Positions 14,884 through 26,038 are shown, counted from the first letter of the stretch. The stretch: 64,000 bases of DNA from Convivina praedatoris (GCF_933208495.1 NZ_CAKOET010000003.1:186001-250000); one strand, 5' to 3'. Made by a program: numbers and translations. The notes: generated by a model from the letters alone, not told the origin.

Positions 14884-16101
14884 TTAATCCAATAACATTC
14901 GTCTTGGGGTTACCACATAACGACTAATAGCCAAAGCCAACAAATACAGAACAGCAATCGCTAAAAAGACATCTTGATAAGGTAATTTCAAACCATGGAC
15001 AATCAAACTGGCTAATTGATTCCCCGTTAGACCAGCTGCAGCCCAAGCAGTGAGGGCCAGACCATGAATTTTAGAGATTGCCCGCATCCCAAAGCGATCA
15101 GCCAATAGCGGTGGTAAGGCTGAAAAACCTCCACCATAACCAGCATTAATCGAGAAGAAAGCGATGACAATCACGATTGGCAAAAAATTATTGTAATTAG
15201 GAAGCGTAAACGATAGGAGGGAAACCACTAAAGACAAGATAAAAATAATTTGATAAATGGTATTGCGATCTTTTAAATTATCTGACCAAGTGGCAAAGCC
15301 AATTCGTCCGGCAGCGTTGAAGAAAGCATCAATACTGATAATCGTGGTCATTGCTGCTAGGGAAAAGACCAGAGACCCAGACGAGCTTTTGAGTTCCATT
15401 AAAATATCTTTTTCCTGAGAAATAATGGCCAAACCAGCCGTGATATTTAAATAAAACATTAACCAAATTCCAATAAAATTACGATTCTTGAAAAAGGCCC
15501 AGGGTTTAAAAGCTTGTTTAAGTGGAACTTCCACCCAACCGGCTGGTTTTTGAATCAATACCCATCCCATTAACATCAAAATGGCAAAAACAAATCCTAA
15601 AATCACAAACATCTGCCATAGGCCAAAAGTCAACTGTAAACTGACCATAATGGGTGAAAAAATCATCTTGGCTAAGCCGAATCCAGCCACTGCTAAACCA
15701 GTACCTAAGCCTTTATTTTCTTTGAACCAGAGCATCAGATTTTTCACTGGTGTTAGGTAGCCAATCCCAAGACCAATTCCCATAACCACCCCGTAAAAAA
15801 GATAAATACCAATCAGTGATTTTTGCTGAATACTAATCCCAGTGCCAATCATCCCCACCGTAAAGAAAAAAGTGGCTAGTAAGGCAGATTTTTTAATATC
15901 TTTTTCGACAAAGTGGCCTAATAAAGCCGCTGATAAGCCTAAAAATAAGATAGCCAAGGAAAAAGCCCATTCGACATTGGCAACTGAAGCACCAATTTGA
16001 CTAGCAATCGCCTGTTTGAAAACACTCCAGGCATAAACAGTCCCAATACAACCATGAATTAATAAGGCAGGTAAAGCAGCGCGAATCCAACGATTTTCCA
16101 T
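14884..16101 (-). CDS. OFA-type MFS transporter (oxalate/formate antiporter family)
   Basis: A 405-residue major facilitator with 12 predicted membrane segments. The N-terminus ALLIHGCIGTVYAWSVFKQ and later GYGGGFSALPPLLADRFG are typical of the OFA family; members carry oxalate, formate or other monocarboxylates. The ATG at 16101 is chosen over the GTG at 16110 because the GTG would overlap the GGGGGAG ribosome site. It follows fhs by 46 bp on the same strand with no terminator between, so it is probably the last gene of the pur operon. That context suggests import of formate for the formate-tetrahydrofolate ligase; the substrate is inferred from context only. Confidence 0.8.
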   Translation of the reverse strand: MENRWIRAALPALLIHGCIGTVYAWSVFKQAIASQIGASVANVEWAFSLAILFLGLSAALLGHFVEKDIKKSALLATFFFTVGMIGTGISIQQKSLIGIYLFYGVVMGIGLGIGYLTPVKNLMLWFKENKGLGTGLAVAGFGLAKMIFSPIMVSLQLTFGLWQMFVILGFVFAILMLMGWVLIQKPAGWVEVPLKQAFKPWAFFKNRNFIGIWLMFYLNITAGLAIISQEKDILMELKSSSGSLVFSLAAMTTIISIDAFFNAAGRIGFATWSDNLKDRNTIYQIIFILSLVVSLLSFTLPNYNNFLPIVIVIAFFSINAGYGGGFSALPPLLADRFGMRAISKIHGLALTAWAAAGLTGNQLASLIVHGLKLPYQDVFLAIAVLYLLALAISRYVVTPRRMLLD

Positions 16102-16147
16102 GTGAGTCACTCCCCCAATTTGGTTGGTCTAGTAGCATTTTAACTAA

Positions 16148-17812
16148 TTAAAATAGTCCGGTTATGCGACCATTTTCGTCAATGTCAATATCTAAAGCAG
16201 CGGGATGTTTTGGTAGACCCGGCATTGTTAGAATTGAACCGGTCAATGCTACTAGGAAACCAGCTCCTAATTTCGGAATAAATTCACGAATATGGATGGT
16301 GAAGTTTTTTGGTCGGGCTAGTTGCTTAGCATCGTCAGACAAAGAATATTGCGTTTTAGCCATGATAATTGGTAGCTTATCCCAACCCCGCCGCTGAAAT
16401 TCGGCTAATTGACGTTGAGCCTGAGCAGATAATTCAAAACCTGCTCCACCATAAATCGTTTGGACAATAGCGTTGATTTTATCTTCCACTGAGTCTTGAG
16501 CTTGATAAAGAGGCTTAAAATCACTTTCTTTTGCAGTAGTATCAATTACGGCTTGAGCTAATTCTTGAGCACCAGCCCCACCTTGTCCCCAAACATTGGC
16601 GACATAGGCCTGAGCACCATGCTCTTGAACATAATCTTTGATTAACTGCATCTCAGCTGGTGTATCGGCCGTAAATTGATTAATAGCAACAAGTACTGGC
16701 ACTCCATAGCGTTGCATGGCGGCTAAATGTTGACCCAAATTTTCTAAGCCGGTGGCTAAGGCAGTTAAGTTTTCCTCGTTTAGATTAGCTAAAGCGACAC
16801 CACCGTGATGTTTGAGGGCTCGAACGGTAGCAACAATTACAATCGTATCAGGAGTTTTACCCAACAGAGGCACTTTGACATCTAGGAACTTTTCACCACC
16901 TAGGTCGGCACCAAAGCCAGCTTCAGTCACGGCATAATCAGCTAGCTGGAGGGCGGTTTTAGTGGCTAAAATTGAATTAGTTCCTTGGGCAATGTTGGCA
17001 AAAGGACCCCCGTGAATGATGGCTGGCGTATGAGCTAAAGTTTGAACTAGATTGGGGTTAATCGCATCCTTAAGTATGACGGTTAAGGCACCGGCCACTC
17101 CTAGATCATCAACTGTTACAGGTTCTTCATCATAGGTATAAGCCACCACGATTTTTTTAATCCGAGCTTTTAAGTCCATTAAACTAGTGGACAGCGTCAA
17201 AATAGCCATTAGTTCGGAAGCAACCGTGATATCAAATCCATCAGTGCGAGGGACTCCTGACTTAGGACCACCCATACCAATTACGGTATTGCGCAAGGCT
17301 CGATCATTAATGTCGAGGACTCGTTTCCAAATAATCCGTCGCGGATCAATGTTCAGCGGATTCCCCTGTTGCAAACTGTTATCCAACAAGGCAGCCAAAG
17401 TATCATGGGCCGAAGTTAGGGCATGAAAATCTCCCGTAAAATGTAGATTAATATCAGCCATGGGTACAACTTGGGACTGACCGCCACCGGTGGCACCACC
17501 CTTTAACCCCATAACAGGACCTAGGGAAGGTTCCCGTAAAGCAATCATCGTTTTTTTACCGGCCATGGCCAAGGCATCAGCTAAACCAACTGTTACCGTG
17601 GACTTTCCTTCTCCAGCTGGGGTAGGATTAATCGAAGTCACTAAGATTAATTTACCTAAATCTGGGGAACGTTTAACCTGAGAATCTAAATTAATTTTAG
17701 CTTTATCGTAGCCATATGGTGCCAATTCATGTTCTTCTATGCCAGCTGCTTGGGCAATTTTTTGAATTGGCCAAACTTCTGCCGCTTGCGCAATTTCAAT
17801 ATCTGTTTGCAT
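16148..17812 (-). CDS. fhs: Formate--tetrahydrofolate ligase
   Basis: A 554-residue enzyme that makes 10-formyltetrahydrofolate from formate, ATP and tetrahydrofolate. The P-loop-like motif [18 protein letters not shown] lies near residue 65, followed by [19 protein letters not shown], which is highly conserved in the family. Full length. It sits 18 bp after purD, so it supplies the cofactor used by PurN and PurH encoded in the same operon. AAGGGGAAG precedes the start. The OFA transporter follows. Confidence 0.97.
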   Translation of the reverse strand: MQTDIEIAQAAEVWPIQKIAQAAGIEEHELAPYGYDKAKINLDSQVKRSPDLGKLILVTSINPTPAGEGKSTVTVGLADALAMAGKKTMIALREPSLGPVMGLKGGATGGGQSQVVPMADINLHFTGDFHALTSAHDTLAALLDNSLQQGNPLNIDPRRIIWKRVLDINDRALRNTVIGMGGPKSGVPRTDGFDITVASELMAILTLSTSLMDLKARIKKIVVAYTYDEEPVTVDDLGVAGALTVILKDAINPNLVQTLAHTPAIIHGGPFANIAQGTNSILATKTALQLADYAVTEAGFGADLGGEKFLDVKVPLLGKTPDTIVIVATVRALKHHGGVALANLNEENLTALATGLENLGQHLAAMQRYGVPVLVAINQFTADTPAEMQLIKDYVQEHGAQAYVANVWGQGGAGAQELAQAVIDTTAKESDFKPLYQAQDSVEDKINAIVQTIYGGAGFELSAQAQRQLAEFQRRGWDKLPIIMAKTQYSLSDDAKQLARPKNFTIHIREFIPKLGAGFLVALTGSILTMPGLPKHPAALDIDIDENGRITGLF

Positions 17813-17830
17813 AACTTCCCCTTTTTTAAA

Positions 17831-19078
17831 TCAAAGATGATTAATGTTGGCTTGATAGCCAATATCACGGCGATAGGCTAACGCTGTATCGATTACATTT
17901 AGTTTACGATAAACCTCTGCTTGTGCCAAACTGGTCCTTTGAGCATGAGCAACAACAGTTGCGATCCGGCCACCGGCTGCTTGGCCGTCTTTAACTCCGG
18001 CATAATTAATTGTTAAGGGAGCTACTTGCGCTACTGTTGGTACTACTGCACCCGCCTGGGGAGATTCAGGATAGCCGGGTGCAACTAAAACAACGCCCAA
18101 ATAAATATCCTGACTTTGCCAGTCTGACTGCCCTACTTTTCCATCAAGCAAATTCATAATTAACGTATAAAAATCACCCTGGTACTGTGGTAAAACGACC
18201 TGGGCTTCTGGATCACCAAAACGCACATTATATTCAATAACCTTGGGTCCAGTTTTGGTCCACATCACCCCAGTGTACAAAACTCCAACAAAGGGCGTAT
18301 TTTCACTTTGCATAGCCGATAAAATGGGCGTTACTAATTGATCAATTGCCATTTGCTTTTGAGCGGAGCTCACCCAGGTCAGTGGACTATAAGCCCCCAT
18401 CCCCCCGGTGTTCGGCCCTAAATCATGATCAAAACGGCGTTTGTGGTCTTGTGCTAAGGGGGTATGAACCACCGTTCCATCTTTACCAACTAGAGAAAAA
18501 ATTGAAAATTCAACGCCCTTTAAAAATTCCTCGATGACCAAGGTAGCTTGCGGATCTTTTGTAAAGATATTTTGAAGGTAATCCTGATACTGTTGCTCAT
18601 CTACAATGATGCTAACCCCCTTACCTAAAGCCAGACCATCTAATTTAGCTACTAAGGGGTAACCAAATATATCTGGGAGAACAGCGGCTGCGCTCAATGA
18701 GTGGACCGTTTTTGACCGAGCAGTAGGGATATTGTATTTAGTTAATAAGTCTTTAGCAAAAGATTTGGAACCTTCTAATTGGGCAGCGGCTTGGCTAGGC
18801 CCAAAAATGGCTAAGCCAACTTGTTGAAATGCGTCAACAATTCCTAAGGTCAGGGGGTCTTCACTGCCGACAAAGGTTAAATCAATTTGTTGATCTAAGG
18901 CCAATTGCCGAAGTGCTACTAAATCTGTGACCGGAATGGGCACTATTTTTAAACCAGTATCCGTCATCCCATCGTTGCCAGGAGCAACGATAACTTGGTC
19001 AACCTGTGAACTTTTTAGAAAGGTTTGAGCTAAAGCATGTTCCCGTGCTCCTGATCCAACTATCAATACTTTTTTCAT
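17831..19078 (-). CDS. purD: Phosphoribosylamine--glycine ligase (GARS)
   Basis: A 415-residue ATP-grasp enzyme; step 2 of IMP synthesis. The N-terminal VLIVGSGAREHALA, the ATP-grasp VAKLDGLALGKGVSI and the signature DHKRRFDHDLGPNTGGMGAY are all present, and the C-terminal beta-barrel ends AYRRDIGYQ. Length is normal. It is 15 bp downstream of purH and 18 bp upstream of fhs. Confidence 0.97.
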   Translation of the reverse strand: MKKVLIVGSGAREHALAQTFLKSSQVDQVIVAPGNDGMTDTGLKIVPIPVTDLVALRQLALDQQIDLTFVGSEDPLTLGIVDAFQQVGLAIFGPSQAAAQLEGSKSFAKDLLTKYNIPTARSKTVHSLSAAAVLPDIFGYPLVAKLDGLALGKGVSIIVDEQQYQDYLQNIFTKDPQATLVIEEFLKGVEFSIFSLVGKDGTVVHTPLAQDHKRRFDHDLGPNTGGMGAYSPLTWVSSAQKQMAIDQLVTPILSAMQSENTPFVGVLYTGVMWTKTGPKVIEYNVRFGDPEAQVVLPQYQGDFYTLIMNLLDGKVGQSDWQSQDIYLGVVLVAPGYPESPQAGAVVPTVAQVAPLTINYAGVKDGQAAGGRIATVVAHAQRTSLAQAEVYRKLNVIDTALAYRRDIGYQANINHL

Positions 19079-19093
19079 GTTTTCCCCATTGAA

Positions 19094-20620
19094 TTAGTGC
19101 TTAAAGTGGCGATTACCAGTGAAGACTAAGGCCACGCCAAGCTCATTGGCTTTATCAATTGAATCTTGGTCCTTGATTGACCCACCCGGCTCGACAATCG
19201 CCTGAATACCATGTTGGGCAGCATATTCAACTGAATCAGCCATTGGGAAGAACGCATCCGAAGCCAAAACTGCATGCTCAAAGCCAGCTTTATCTTGGGC
19301 CTTATTAATGGCGTAGACAACTGAATCAATTCGATTGGGCTGACCGGCGCCAATGCCTAATGTTTGCCCATTTTGAGCGACCAAAATAGCATTTGACTTA
19401 ACATGTTTCACCGCTTTTTGGGCAAAGAGCATGCTTGCTAACTGCTCGGAAGTTGGTTGCACCTTGGAAACGACCTGCCAATTTTCCGGTAATTCCTCGA
19501 CCAAATCACGTTCTTGAACCAACATCCCACCTAAGACCGAAGTCACCTCGAGTTCTTGCGGAATTTGGTTAGTAAATGGCAGCGTTAGTAAACGCAAATT
19601 TTTCTTAGCAGCCAAGATTTCATAAGCTTCCGGAGTATAACTGGGTGCGATAATGATTTCTAGAAAAATACTGTGCATTTTAGTCGCCGTTTGCGCATCG
19701 ACCTCACGATTCAAAGCGACAATTCCACCAAAAATGGAAACATCATCGGCAGCAAAGGCCTTATCCCAAGCCTCTTCAATGGTTTTCCCCTGAGCAATTC
19801 CAGCAGGATTCATATGTTTTACGGTCACTACAGTTGTATCGGGATATTCGGCAATAATGCGTAGGGCCGCATCTGCATCACGAATATTGTTATAAGACAG
19901 CTGCTTCCCATGCAAAATATCAGCCTGTAAAATTGAGTAACTTTCAGGCAAAGCATCAGTATAAGCAGCCGCCTTTTGTTGGGCATTCTCACCATAACGA
20001 AGGTCGCCAAACTTATCATAGGGTAAGGTTAAGCTAGCTGGAAACTCACTATCTATCAGATAATCAGCAATCAAAGCATCATAAGCGGCAGTGTGTTGAA
20101 ATACCTTAGCTGCTAATTTTTGGCGGAAATTTTGGTCCGCTGTTCCCGCACTAAGTTTTTCAATAACGGTGTCATAGTCTTGGGGGTCAATAATTGGGAG
20201 TACGGCTGCAAAATTTTTAGCTGCAGATCGTAACATAGAAGGACCGCCAATGTCGATATTTTCAATCGCTTGTTCTTGGGTAACAGTCGGTTTTTGAATT
20301 GTTTCTTTAAAGGGATATAAATTTACAACCACTAAATCGATTGGTTTGATATTAAATTCGGCTAATTTCTCCATATGTTCTGGTAAGTCCCGCCGAGCTA
20401 AAATACCGGCGTGAACACGGGGATGCAAGGTCTTAACCCGCCCGTCTAACATCTCCGGGAAATTGGTCACTTCATCAATTGGGATAACTGGAATTTCAGC
20501 TTCAGTTAAAGTGCGATAGGTTCCACCTGTCGAAACTAACTCATAGCCTAAATCAACCAACTTTTGCGCAAAAGGCACCAAACCACTTTTATCAGAAACA
20601 CTTAATAATGCTCGACTCAT
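19094..20620 (-). CDS. purH: Bifunctional AICAR transformylase / IMP cyclohydrolase
   Basis: A 508-residue enzyme for the last two steps of IMP synthesis. The N-terminal MGS-like IMP cyclohydrolase domain (residues 1-150) begins [15 protein letters not shown]; the C-terminal transformylase has [15 protein letters not shown] and [13 protein letters not shown], with the conserved Lys-His catalytic pair, and ends [12 protein letters not shown]. It uses 10-formyl-tetrahydrofolate, made by fhs in the same operon. The start overlaps purN by 4 bases (ATGA). Confidence 0.97.
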   Translation of the reverse strand: MSRALLSVSDKSGLVPFAQKLVDLGYELVSTGGTYRTLTEAEIPVIPIDEVTNFPEMLDGRVKTLHPRVHAGILARRDLPEHMEKLAEFNIKPIDLVVVNLYPFKETIQKPTVTQEQAIENIDIGGPSMLRSAAKNFAAVLPIIDPQDYDTVIEKLSAGTADQNFRQKLAAKVFQHTAAYDALIADYLIDSEFPASLTLPYDKFGDLRYGENAQQKAAAYTDALPESYSILQADILHGKQLSYNNIRDADAALRIIAEYPDTTVVTVKHMNPAGIAQGKTIEEAWDKAFAADDVSIFGGIVALNREVDAQTATKMHSIFLEIIIAPSYTPEAYEILAAKKNLRLLTLPFTNQIPQELEVTSVLGGMLVQERDLVEELPENWQVVSKVQPTSEQLASMLFAQKAVKHVKSNAILVAQNGQTLGIGAGQPNRIDSVVYAINKAQDKAGFEHAVLASDAFFPMADSVEYAAQHGIQAIVEPGGSIKDQDSIDKANELGVALVFTGNRHFKH

Positions 20621-21207
20621 TTTGTAAACACTCCTTTTTCTAATAACTCTGCTAAAACTTGCGGATATAACTGATGCTCAACTTGATGAATTCGATTTTC
20701 TAAATCACTTAATTGGTCGTCAGGATAACGTATCACCCTTTGCTGGGCGATAATTTGCCCCGTATCAACCCCATCGTCAACAAAATGAACAGTTACCCCA
20801 GTTTGATTAACCCCAGCTTGATAGGCATCTAAAATACTTTGACGACCAGGAAAAGCTGGTAAGAGGGCTGGATGTAGATTGATGATTTTACCAGCATAGG
20901 CATGAACCATTGTAGGGGATAAAATCCGCATATAACCGGCCAGTAAAATTCCTTGAACCTGATCTTGGGCTAACTGGTCTAAAATCGCTTCTTCAGCCGC
21001 ACTTTTATTAGAATATTGTCGATAATCCACTAACCTAGCTGGTAAATTCCACTTAGCAGCAATTTCGAAGGCACCGGCTTGGCGTTGATCTACAATGACC
21101 CGCACAATCTGTGCCGGTAAATCTTTTTGAACAATGGCTGTTTGTAAAGCCGCTAAATTGGTTCCCCTCCCTGAGGCAAAGACCGCCAGGCGAATTTTTT
21201 TTACCAT
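20617..21207 (-). CDS. purN: Phosphoribosylglycinamide formyltransferase (GART)
   Basis: A 196-residue folate-dependent transferase; step 3 of the pathway. [16 protein letters not shown] at the N-terminus binds the phosphoribosyl group; the catalytic region [13 protein letters not shown] and [12 protein letters not shown] contains the conserved Asn and His, with the second catalytic Asp in [14 protein letters not shown]. It overlaps purM by 7 bases and purH by 4, so coupling is tight. Confidence 0.96.
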   Translation of the reverse strand: MVKKIRLAVFASGRGTNLAALQTAIVQKDLPAQIVRVIVDQRQAGAFEIAAKWNLPARLVDYRQYSNKSAAEEAILDQLAQDQVQGILLAGYMRILSPTMVHAYAGKIINLHPALLPAFPGRQSILDAYQAGVNQTGVTVHFVDDGVDTGQIIAQQRVIRYPDDQLSDLENRIHQVEHQLYPQVLAELLEKGVFTK

Positions 21208-22238
21208 GGCGCCACCCCATTCAAGATTACGCTTTCATGTTTTTTAGGAACCATTTCGCCGATTACATAAGCTGGCTGTTGTGATTCTGTCAGACTGTGC
21301 ATCACCCCCTCCACCTGCTGTTTTTTGACAATTAATACCATACCCAAACCATTATTAAAAGTTAGGAGCATGTCTTGCAGGCTTAATTCTCCAGCAGTCT
21401 GCACGGTATTAAAAATCATTGGAATTGGCCAAGAACCCCAATTAAGCTGAGCAGTTAAATTATCGCTATAGGCTCGAGGTAAATTTTCCAATAGACCACC
21501 ACCAGTAATGTGGGCAATGCCGGTAACTAAGTGCTGATTAATTAACGGCCAAACAGCGCTACTATAAAGGGCGGTTGGTTTTAGCAGTGCGTCTTGTAAT
21601 GCTGGTGCTAGATTTTGAAAATCATTTTCAGTTTTAAGCTTTAAAACCGAACGCACCAAAGAATAACCATTGGAATGCAGACCAGTCGATGGCAAACCAA
21701 TTAAGACATCACCAGCCCCGACATTTTGAGGCTGAAGTAAATCTTGCGTTTCAGCTACTCCGACAGCAAAAGCAGCTAAATCATAATGATACGGAGCATA
21801 CAAACCTGGTAGTTCAGCACTTTCACCACCAATTAGTGCCATTCCTGTTGCCTTGGCTGCTTCGGCAATACCAGTCACAATTTCGGCTACCACTGCTGGC
21901 CGCATTTTATCAACCGCCAGGTAATCCAACATAAAGGCTGGTTTTGCTCCTTGGGCTAAAATATCGTTAGCCACCATGGCAACCAAGTCTTGGCCAATCG
22001 TGTCGTGCTTATGAGCAGCAATGGCCAAAAGTAATTTAGTACCAACCCCGTCGGCGCCGGCAACTAACACTGGATTGTGGTAACTAGAACCTAGAGAAAA
22101 CATGGCGCCAAAGCCACCGAGTCCATTTAAAACGTTCGGCGTAAAAGTATCTTCTACCGCAGCTTGCATTAATTGAACGGCGGTTTGCCCTGCTTGAATA
22201 TCAACTCCCGCTGCTTGATAGGCGTTTTCTTGGGTCAA
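21201..22238 (-). CDS. purM: Phosphoribosylformylglycinamidine cyclo-ligase (AIRS)
   Basis: A 345-residue AIR synthetase; step 5. The N-terminal region has GLGGFGAMFSLGS and VAGADGVGTKLLLA, then ALIGGESAELPGLY and GLPSTGLHSNGYSL, all conserved in the PurM/PurL ATPase fold. Length is typical. It overlaps purF by 4 bases and purN by 7. Confidence 0.96.
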   Translation of the reverse strand: MTQENAYQAAGVDIQAGQTAVQLMQAAVEDTFTPNVLNGLGGFGAMFSLGSSYHNPVLVAGADGVGTKLLLAIAAHKHDTIGQDLVAMVANDILAQGAKPAFMLDYLAVDKMRPAVVAEIVTGIAEAAKATGMALIGGESAELPGLYAPYHYDLAAFAVGVAETQDLLQPQNVGAGDVLIGLPSTGLHSNGYSLVRSVLKLKTENDFQNLAPALQDALLKPTALYSSAVWPLINQHLVTGIAHITGGGLLENLPRAYSDNLTAQLNWGSWPIPMIFNTVQTAGELSLQDMLLTFNNGLGMVLIVKKQQVEGVMHSLTESQQPAYVIGEMVPKKHESVILNGVAPW

Positions 22239-23833
22239 CTTTGGGCCTCCTTCAATTGTTTACTCACAGTCTTATGACTGGAAAACATTAGGGCTTCATT
22301 TTTCAACGAAATTACTTGTGATGGCTGATAAGTCTGACTAGGTTCCGGCGCAAAATCAACTTGTCCTGCAAGCGATGCTTGTGCTAATTCTGGCTGATAA
22401 TCATAAATAGGGCTGGGGTAATGGCCATCAAAATAGGCCGTTGTTAGGCCACTACCGCTGCCAGTAAAGGGTAAATCAATTGCTTTAATCAGATACTCTA
22501 CCGACAAAAATCCCAATGAATCGGCACCGATTTTGTGGCACATTTGCTCCAAAGTGTAATTAGCCCCAAGCAACTCCGCAGTAGTTTGCATATCAATTCC
22601 GTAAAAAGCCGGAAATTTTAAAATTGGGCTAGCAATGCGCACATGGACTTCTTTAGCTCCAGCGGCTTTTAACATGCGAACAATATACATTGAGGTGGTA
22701 CCACGAACAATTGAATCGTCAACTAAAACAATCTTCTTACCTGTAACGACTTCCCTGACCGCACTAAGCTTCATTCTTACTGCTCGTTCTCGTTTATCCT
22801 GGGTTGGTTCAATAAAAGTACGGGCAATATATTGATTTTTTACCAATCCCATTTCATTGGGTAAGCCGGCGACTTGCGCGTACCCAGCAGCCGCTAATAA
22901 GCTTGAATTAGGAACTCCAACGACCATATCAGCTCCTGGCACTGGTTGCTCCTGAGCTAAGGCCTGTCCCATTTTTTTACGTGCCTGATAAACACTCACA
23001 CCATGTATCTTTGAATCGGGTCGGGCAAAATAAATGTATTCCATGGAGTCAATATTTAAGGTTGTTTTATCGGTAAAGTGATCAATTGTCAGACCTTCGT
23101 CATTGATAGTAATCAGCTCACCCGGTTGAACATCCCGAATAAAATTGGCCCCAACGACATCTAAAGCCGCAGTTTCGGAAGTAACTACGTAAGCTCCTGT
23201 GGACATTTGGCCAATAACAAAGGGTCGAAAACCATGCGGATCTAACGCTGCATACAACCCATGGGGGGTCATTAAAATATAAGCAAAACCACCCCGTAAT
23301 TGCTTGAGAGATGATTTCAGTTTATCCGTAAAATTAGTTTGAGGAGCACTTTTTAGTAAATGCAACAGGATTTCTGAATCAGAAGAAGTATTAAAGATTG
23401 CCCCTTGTGCTTTTAGAGCAGCTCGAAGCGATAAAGCATTGGTTAAATTACCATTGTGTGCTAACGCTACTAGCATTTGATCCATCCCCACGGTCATCAT
23501 GAAGGGCTGAATATTTTCTAAGCCATGTGAACCAGCTGTAGCATAACGAACATGGCCAATAGCACTAGTTCCGCTTAAAACCGCCATCCGTTGAGGGTCA
23601 CTAAAGACATCACTGAGTAGGCCCAAACCACGTTCACGTTTAAATTGACCGCCTTGGTTAACAACAATGCCAGCTCCTTCCTGACCACGATGTTGCAAAG
23701 CATGTAATCCATAATAAGTTTGTTGGGCCGCATCAGCTTGCTGCCAAATACCGAAAATACCACATTCTTCATTTAATCCATGAAGGCCTTCGTCACTGTA
23801 ACCACTGGTTTTTCCTAGTCCTTTAGTTGCCAT
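22235..23833 (-). CDS. purF: Amidophosphoribosyltransferase
   Basis: A 532-residue enzyme for the first committed step, PRPP plus glutamine to phosphoribosylamine. The catalytic nucleophile Cys lies in LNEECGIFGIW (Cys24), preceded by a propeptide of about 23 residues that is presumably removed autocatalytically, longer than the 11 of B. subtilis. The PRPP loop is KIVLVDDSIVRGTTS. The C-terminal tail beyond about residue 470 is longer than in most relatives and low in conserved features. The start lies 19 bp inside purL; no better ribosome site was seen further in. Confidence 0.95.
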   Translation of the reverse strand: MATKGLGKTSGYSDEGLHGLNEECGIFGIWQQADAAQQTYYGLHALQHRGQEGAGIVVNQGGQFKRERGLGLLSDVFSDPQRMAVLSGTSAIGHVRYATAGSHGLENIQPFMMTVGMDQMLVALAHNGNLTNALSLRAALKAQGAIFNTSSDSEILLHLLKSAPQTNFTDKLKSSLKQLRGGFAYILMTPHGLYAALDPHGFRPFVIGQMSTGAYVVTSETAALDVVGANFIRDVQPGELITINDEGLTIDHFTDKTTLNIDSMEYIYFARPDSKIHGVSVYQARKKMGQALAQEQPVPGADMVVGVPNSSLLAAAGYAQVAGLPNEMGLVKNQYIARTFIEPTQDKRERAVRMKLSAVREVVTGKKIVLVDDSIVRGTTSMYIVRMLKAAGAKEVHVRIASPILKFPAFYGIDMQTTAELLGANYTLEQMCHKIGADSLGFLSVEYLIKAIDLPFTGSGSGLTTAYFDGHYPSPIYDYQPELAQASLAGQVDFAPEPSQTYQPSQVISLKNEALMFSSHKTVSKQLKEAQS

Positions 23834-26037
23834 GTGATACTCTCCTGATAAATTTTTTGAAGCTCGGCTCGTGATAAATGCACGATTTCTTCACTGGTTT
23901 CAAGCTGTAAATCATCACTATCTACTACCGTTCCAAGGTACTGAGCTTGTTTACCGGCTAATGCCTCAAAGGCTGACTGACATGAAGCTGGTACGGTAAC
24001 GATAAAACGGCTGGGTGTTTCAGAAAAGAGATATTTCGCTGGTAACTGCGTTTGAATTTTAAAACCTAAATGACCGGTAAAACTTGCTTCTAACAAGGCA
24101 ACTGCCAATCCCCCCTCAGCTAGATCATGTGCACTGGCAAGATAACCAGCTTGATTAGCCTGTAAAACTAATTTTTGGGCGGCCAATTCGTCTTCGGCAT
24201 TAAAGTCAAACAATTGACCAGTAATTTTACCAGTCTGCATTTTTTGAATTTCAGTCCCGGTAAAACTGTCTTTAGTTGCCCCAACCAGATAAATTAGATC
24301 ACTGGCCTTTTTAAAACCAATCGTTAAAGCCTGCTCTACGTCTGCTAATAAGCCAACCATCCCAATCATTGGAGTCGGATAGATTGGCTGCCCATCAGTT
24401 TCGTTATACAGGGACACATTGCCAGAAATAACCGGCGTATTCAGCAGTTTAGCCATGCTATTAATACCAGCCACTGCCTGATTGAGTTCGTAATATACTT
24501 CTGGATTATCGGGTGACCCAAAATTTAAACAGTCCGTAATTCCAATAGGTAAAGCGCCAGTTGCCACAATGTTTCGAGCCGCTTCGGCTACGGCCATTTG
24601 TCCGCCTTTTTTCGGATCTAAATAAAGATAACGACCATTGACATCAGTAGTCATTGCCAAGGCTTTTTTAGTGCCTCGAATTCTAACCAAACTAGCATCA
24701 CCACCGGGTTTAATCACTGTATCTGCCCGTACCATCGAATCAAAATGGCGAAAAAGTGAGGCCTTGGAAGCAATGGTAGTTTGACCAATTAATTGTTTAA
24801 TCGTTGCCGTCAAATCACTAACATCGGGTTGATACTGACTTTTAATGAAATTTTCCAAACGTTTTGGCTTTTGCTCAGCTAACTTTGGTTCAAGTGGATG
24901 AGTCAAGAATCGCAAAGGTAAATCCGCCACGACTTTGTCTTGGAAATTCAAAACATAACGGCCATTATCAGTGACAGTACCAATCATTTGGGCATCAAGA
25001 TTATTTTCTCGGAATAGGTCTAAAATTTTTGATTCTTGGCCAGCTTTCACAACTAAGAGCATTCTTTCCTGTGATTCCGAAAGCATCAGCTCGTAGGGAA
25101 TCATCCCTGTTTCTCGCTGAGGGACCAAATCCAAATTTAATTCAATTCCCATGCCAGCTTTATCGGCCATTTCAGCACTGGAGGATAGTAAACCAGCCGC
25201 CCCCATATCTTGAATACCAACAATGATGTCGGCATGGTCACGAATAGCCATTAAAGTTGTATCCATAACTAACTTTTCTAAGAAAGGATCGCCAACTTGC
25301 ACAGCCGCTCGGTCGGCTTTTTCCTGACTCGAAAATTCAGCCGAGGCAAAGGAGGCTCCATTCATACCATCTCGACCAGTTTTGGCTCCGACATAAATAA
25401 TGGCATTGCCTACCCCTTTTGCTTGACCAACCTGCATCGTGGCTTGATCCATCAAACCTACGGCCATGACATTTACCAAAGGATTACCGGCGTAGACATC
25501 ATCAAAGGCCATTTCCCCACCTACGGTAGGAATACCAATTGCATTGCCGTAGCCCGCAATCCCAGCCACAACACCATCGACCAAGTGTTTCGTATGAGCA
25601 TTATTCAGTTCACCAAAACGCAGTGAATCTAAGACGGCAATTGGCTGAGCTCCCATGGAAAAAATATCACGTAAAATCCCACCAACACCAGTTGCTGCCC
25701 CTTCATAGGGTTCCACAAAACTAGGATGATTATGACTTTCAGCCTTAAACACAACTGCCTGATGATCCCCAATGTCTAAAATGCCAGCCCCTTCACCCGG
25801 TCCTTGTAGCACGCGCTCATTTTGTGACCAAAATTTACGTAAAACAGCCTTTGATTTCTTATAGGACACATGTTCCGACCACATTCCTGAAAAAATACCA
25901 GTCTCGGTAAAATTGGGTAGGCGGTCTAGCTCAGTGACAATCAGCTGATATTCCTCTTCGGTCAATCCCCATTGTAAGTATAATTTTGAATCAAGAATTT
26001 GCTGTGGCGTTAGCTCTTTAAGCCTACTGGTCGTCAT
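23815..26037 (-). CDS. purL: FGAM synthase, large subunit
   Basis: A 740-residue small-type PurL; step 4, working as a complex with PurQ and PurS encoded just upstream. SEHVSYKKSKAVLRKF, GPGEGAGILDIGDHQAVVFK and ESHNHPSFVEPYEGAATGVG are diagnostic, and the second AIRS-like half has SAHDLAEGGLAVALLEASF. The length fits the three-subunit Gram-positive enzyme rather than the fused 1300-residue form. It begins one base after purQ ends. Confidence 0.97.
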   Translation of the reverse strand: MTTSRLKELTPQQILDSKLYLQWGLTEEEYQLIVTELDRLPNFTETGIFSGMWSEHVSYKKSKAVLRKFWSQNERVLQGPGEGAGILDIGDHQAVVFKAESHNHPSFVEPYEGAATGVGGILRDIFSMGAQPIAVLDSLRFGELNNAHTKHLVDGVVAGIAGYGNAIGIPTVGGEMAFDDVYAGNPLVNVMAVGLMDQATMQVGQAKGVGNAIIYVGAKTGRDGMNGASFASAEFSSQEKADRAAVQVGDPFLEKLVMDTTLMAIRDHADIIVGIQDMGAAGLLSSSAEMADKAGMGIELNLDLVPQRETGMIPYELMLSESQERMLLVVKAGQESKILDLFRENNLDAQMIGTVTDNGRYVLNFQDKVVADLPLRFLTHPLEPKLAEQKPKRLENFIKSQYQPDVSDLTATIKQLIGQTTIASKASLFRHFDSMVRADTVIKPGGDASLVRIRGTKKALAMTTDVNGRYLYLDPKKGGQMAVAEAARNIVATGALPIGITDCLNFGSPDNPEVYYELNQAVAGINSMAKLLNTPVISGNVSLYNETDGQPIYPTPMIGMVGLLADVEQALTIGFKKASDLIYLVGATKDSFTGTEIQKMQTGKITGQLFDFNAEDELAAQKLVLQANQAGYLASAHDLAEGGLAVALLEASFTGHLGFKIQTQLPAKYLFSETPSRFIVTVPASCQSAFEALAGKQAQYLGTVVDSDDLQLETSEEIVHLSRAELQKIYQESITWQLKD

Positions 26038-26038
26038 C

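Noticed and set aside
19126-19353. Second minus-strand frame inside purH
   Set aside because: Alternative frame of a conserved gene; unusual composition and no independent start signal.
25297-25626. Plus-strand frame of 109 codons inside purL
   Set aside because: Antisense shadow of purL; conservation of purL on the minus strand explains it.
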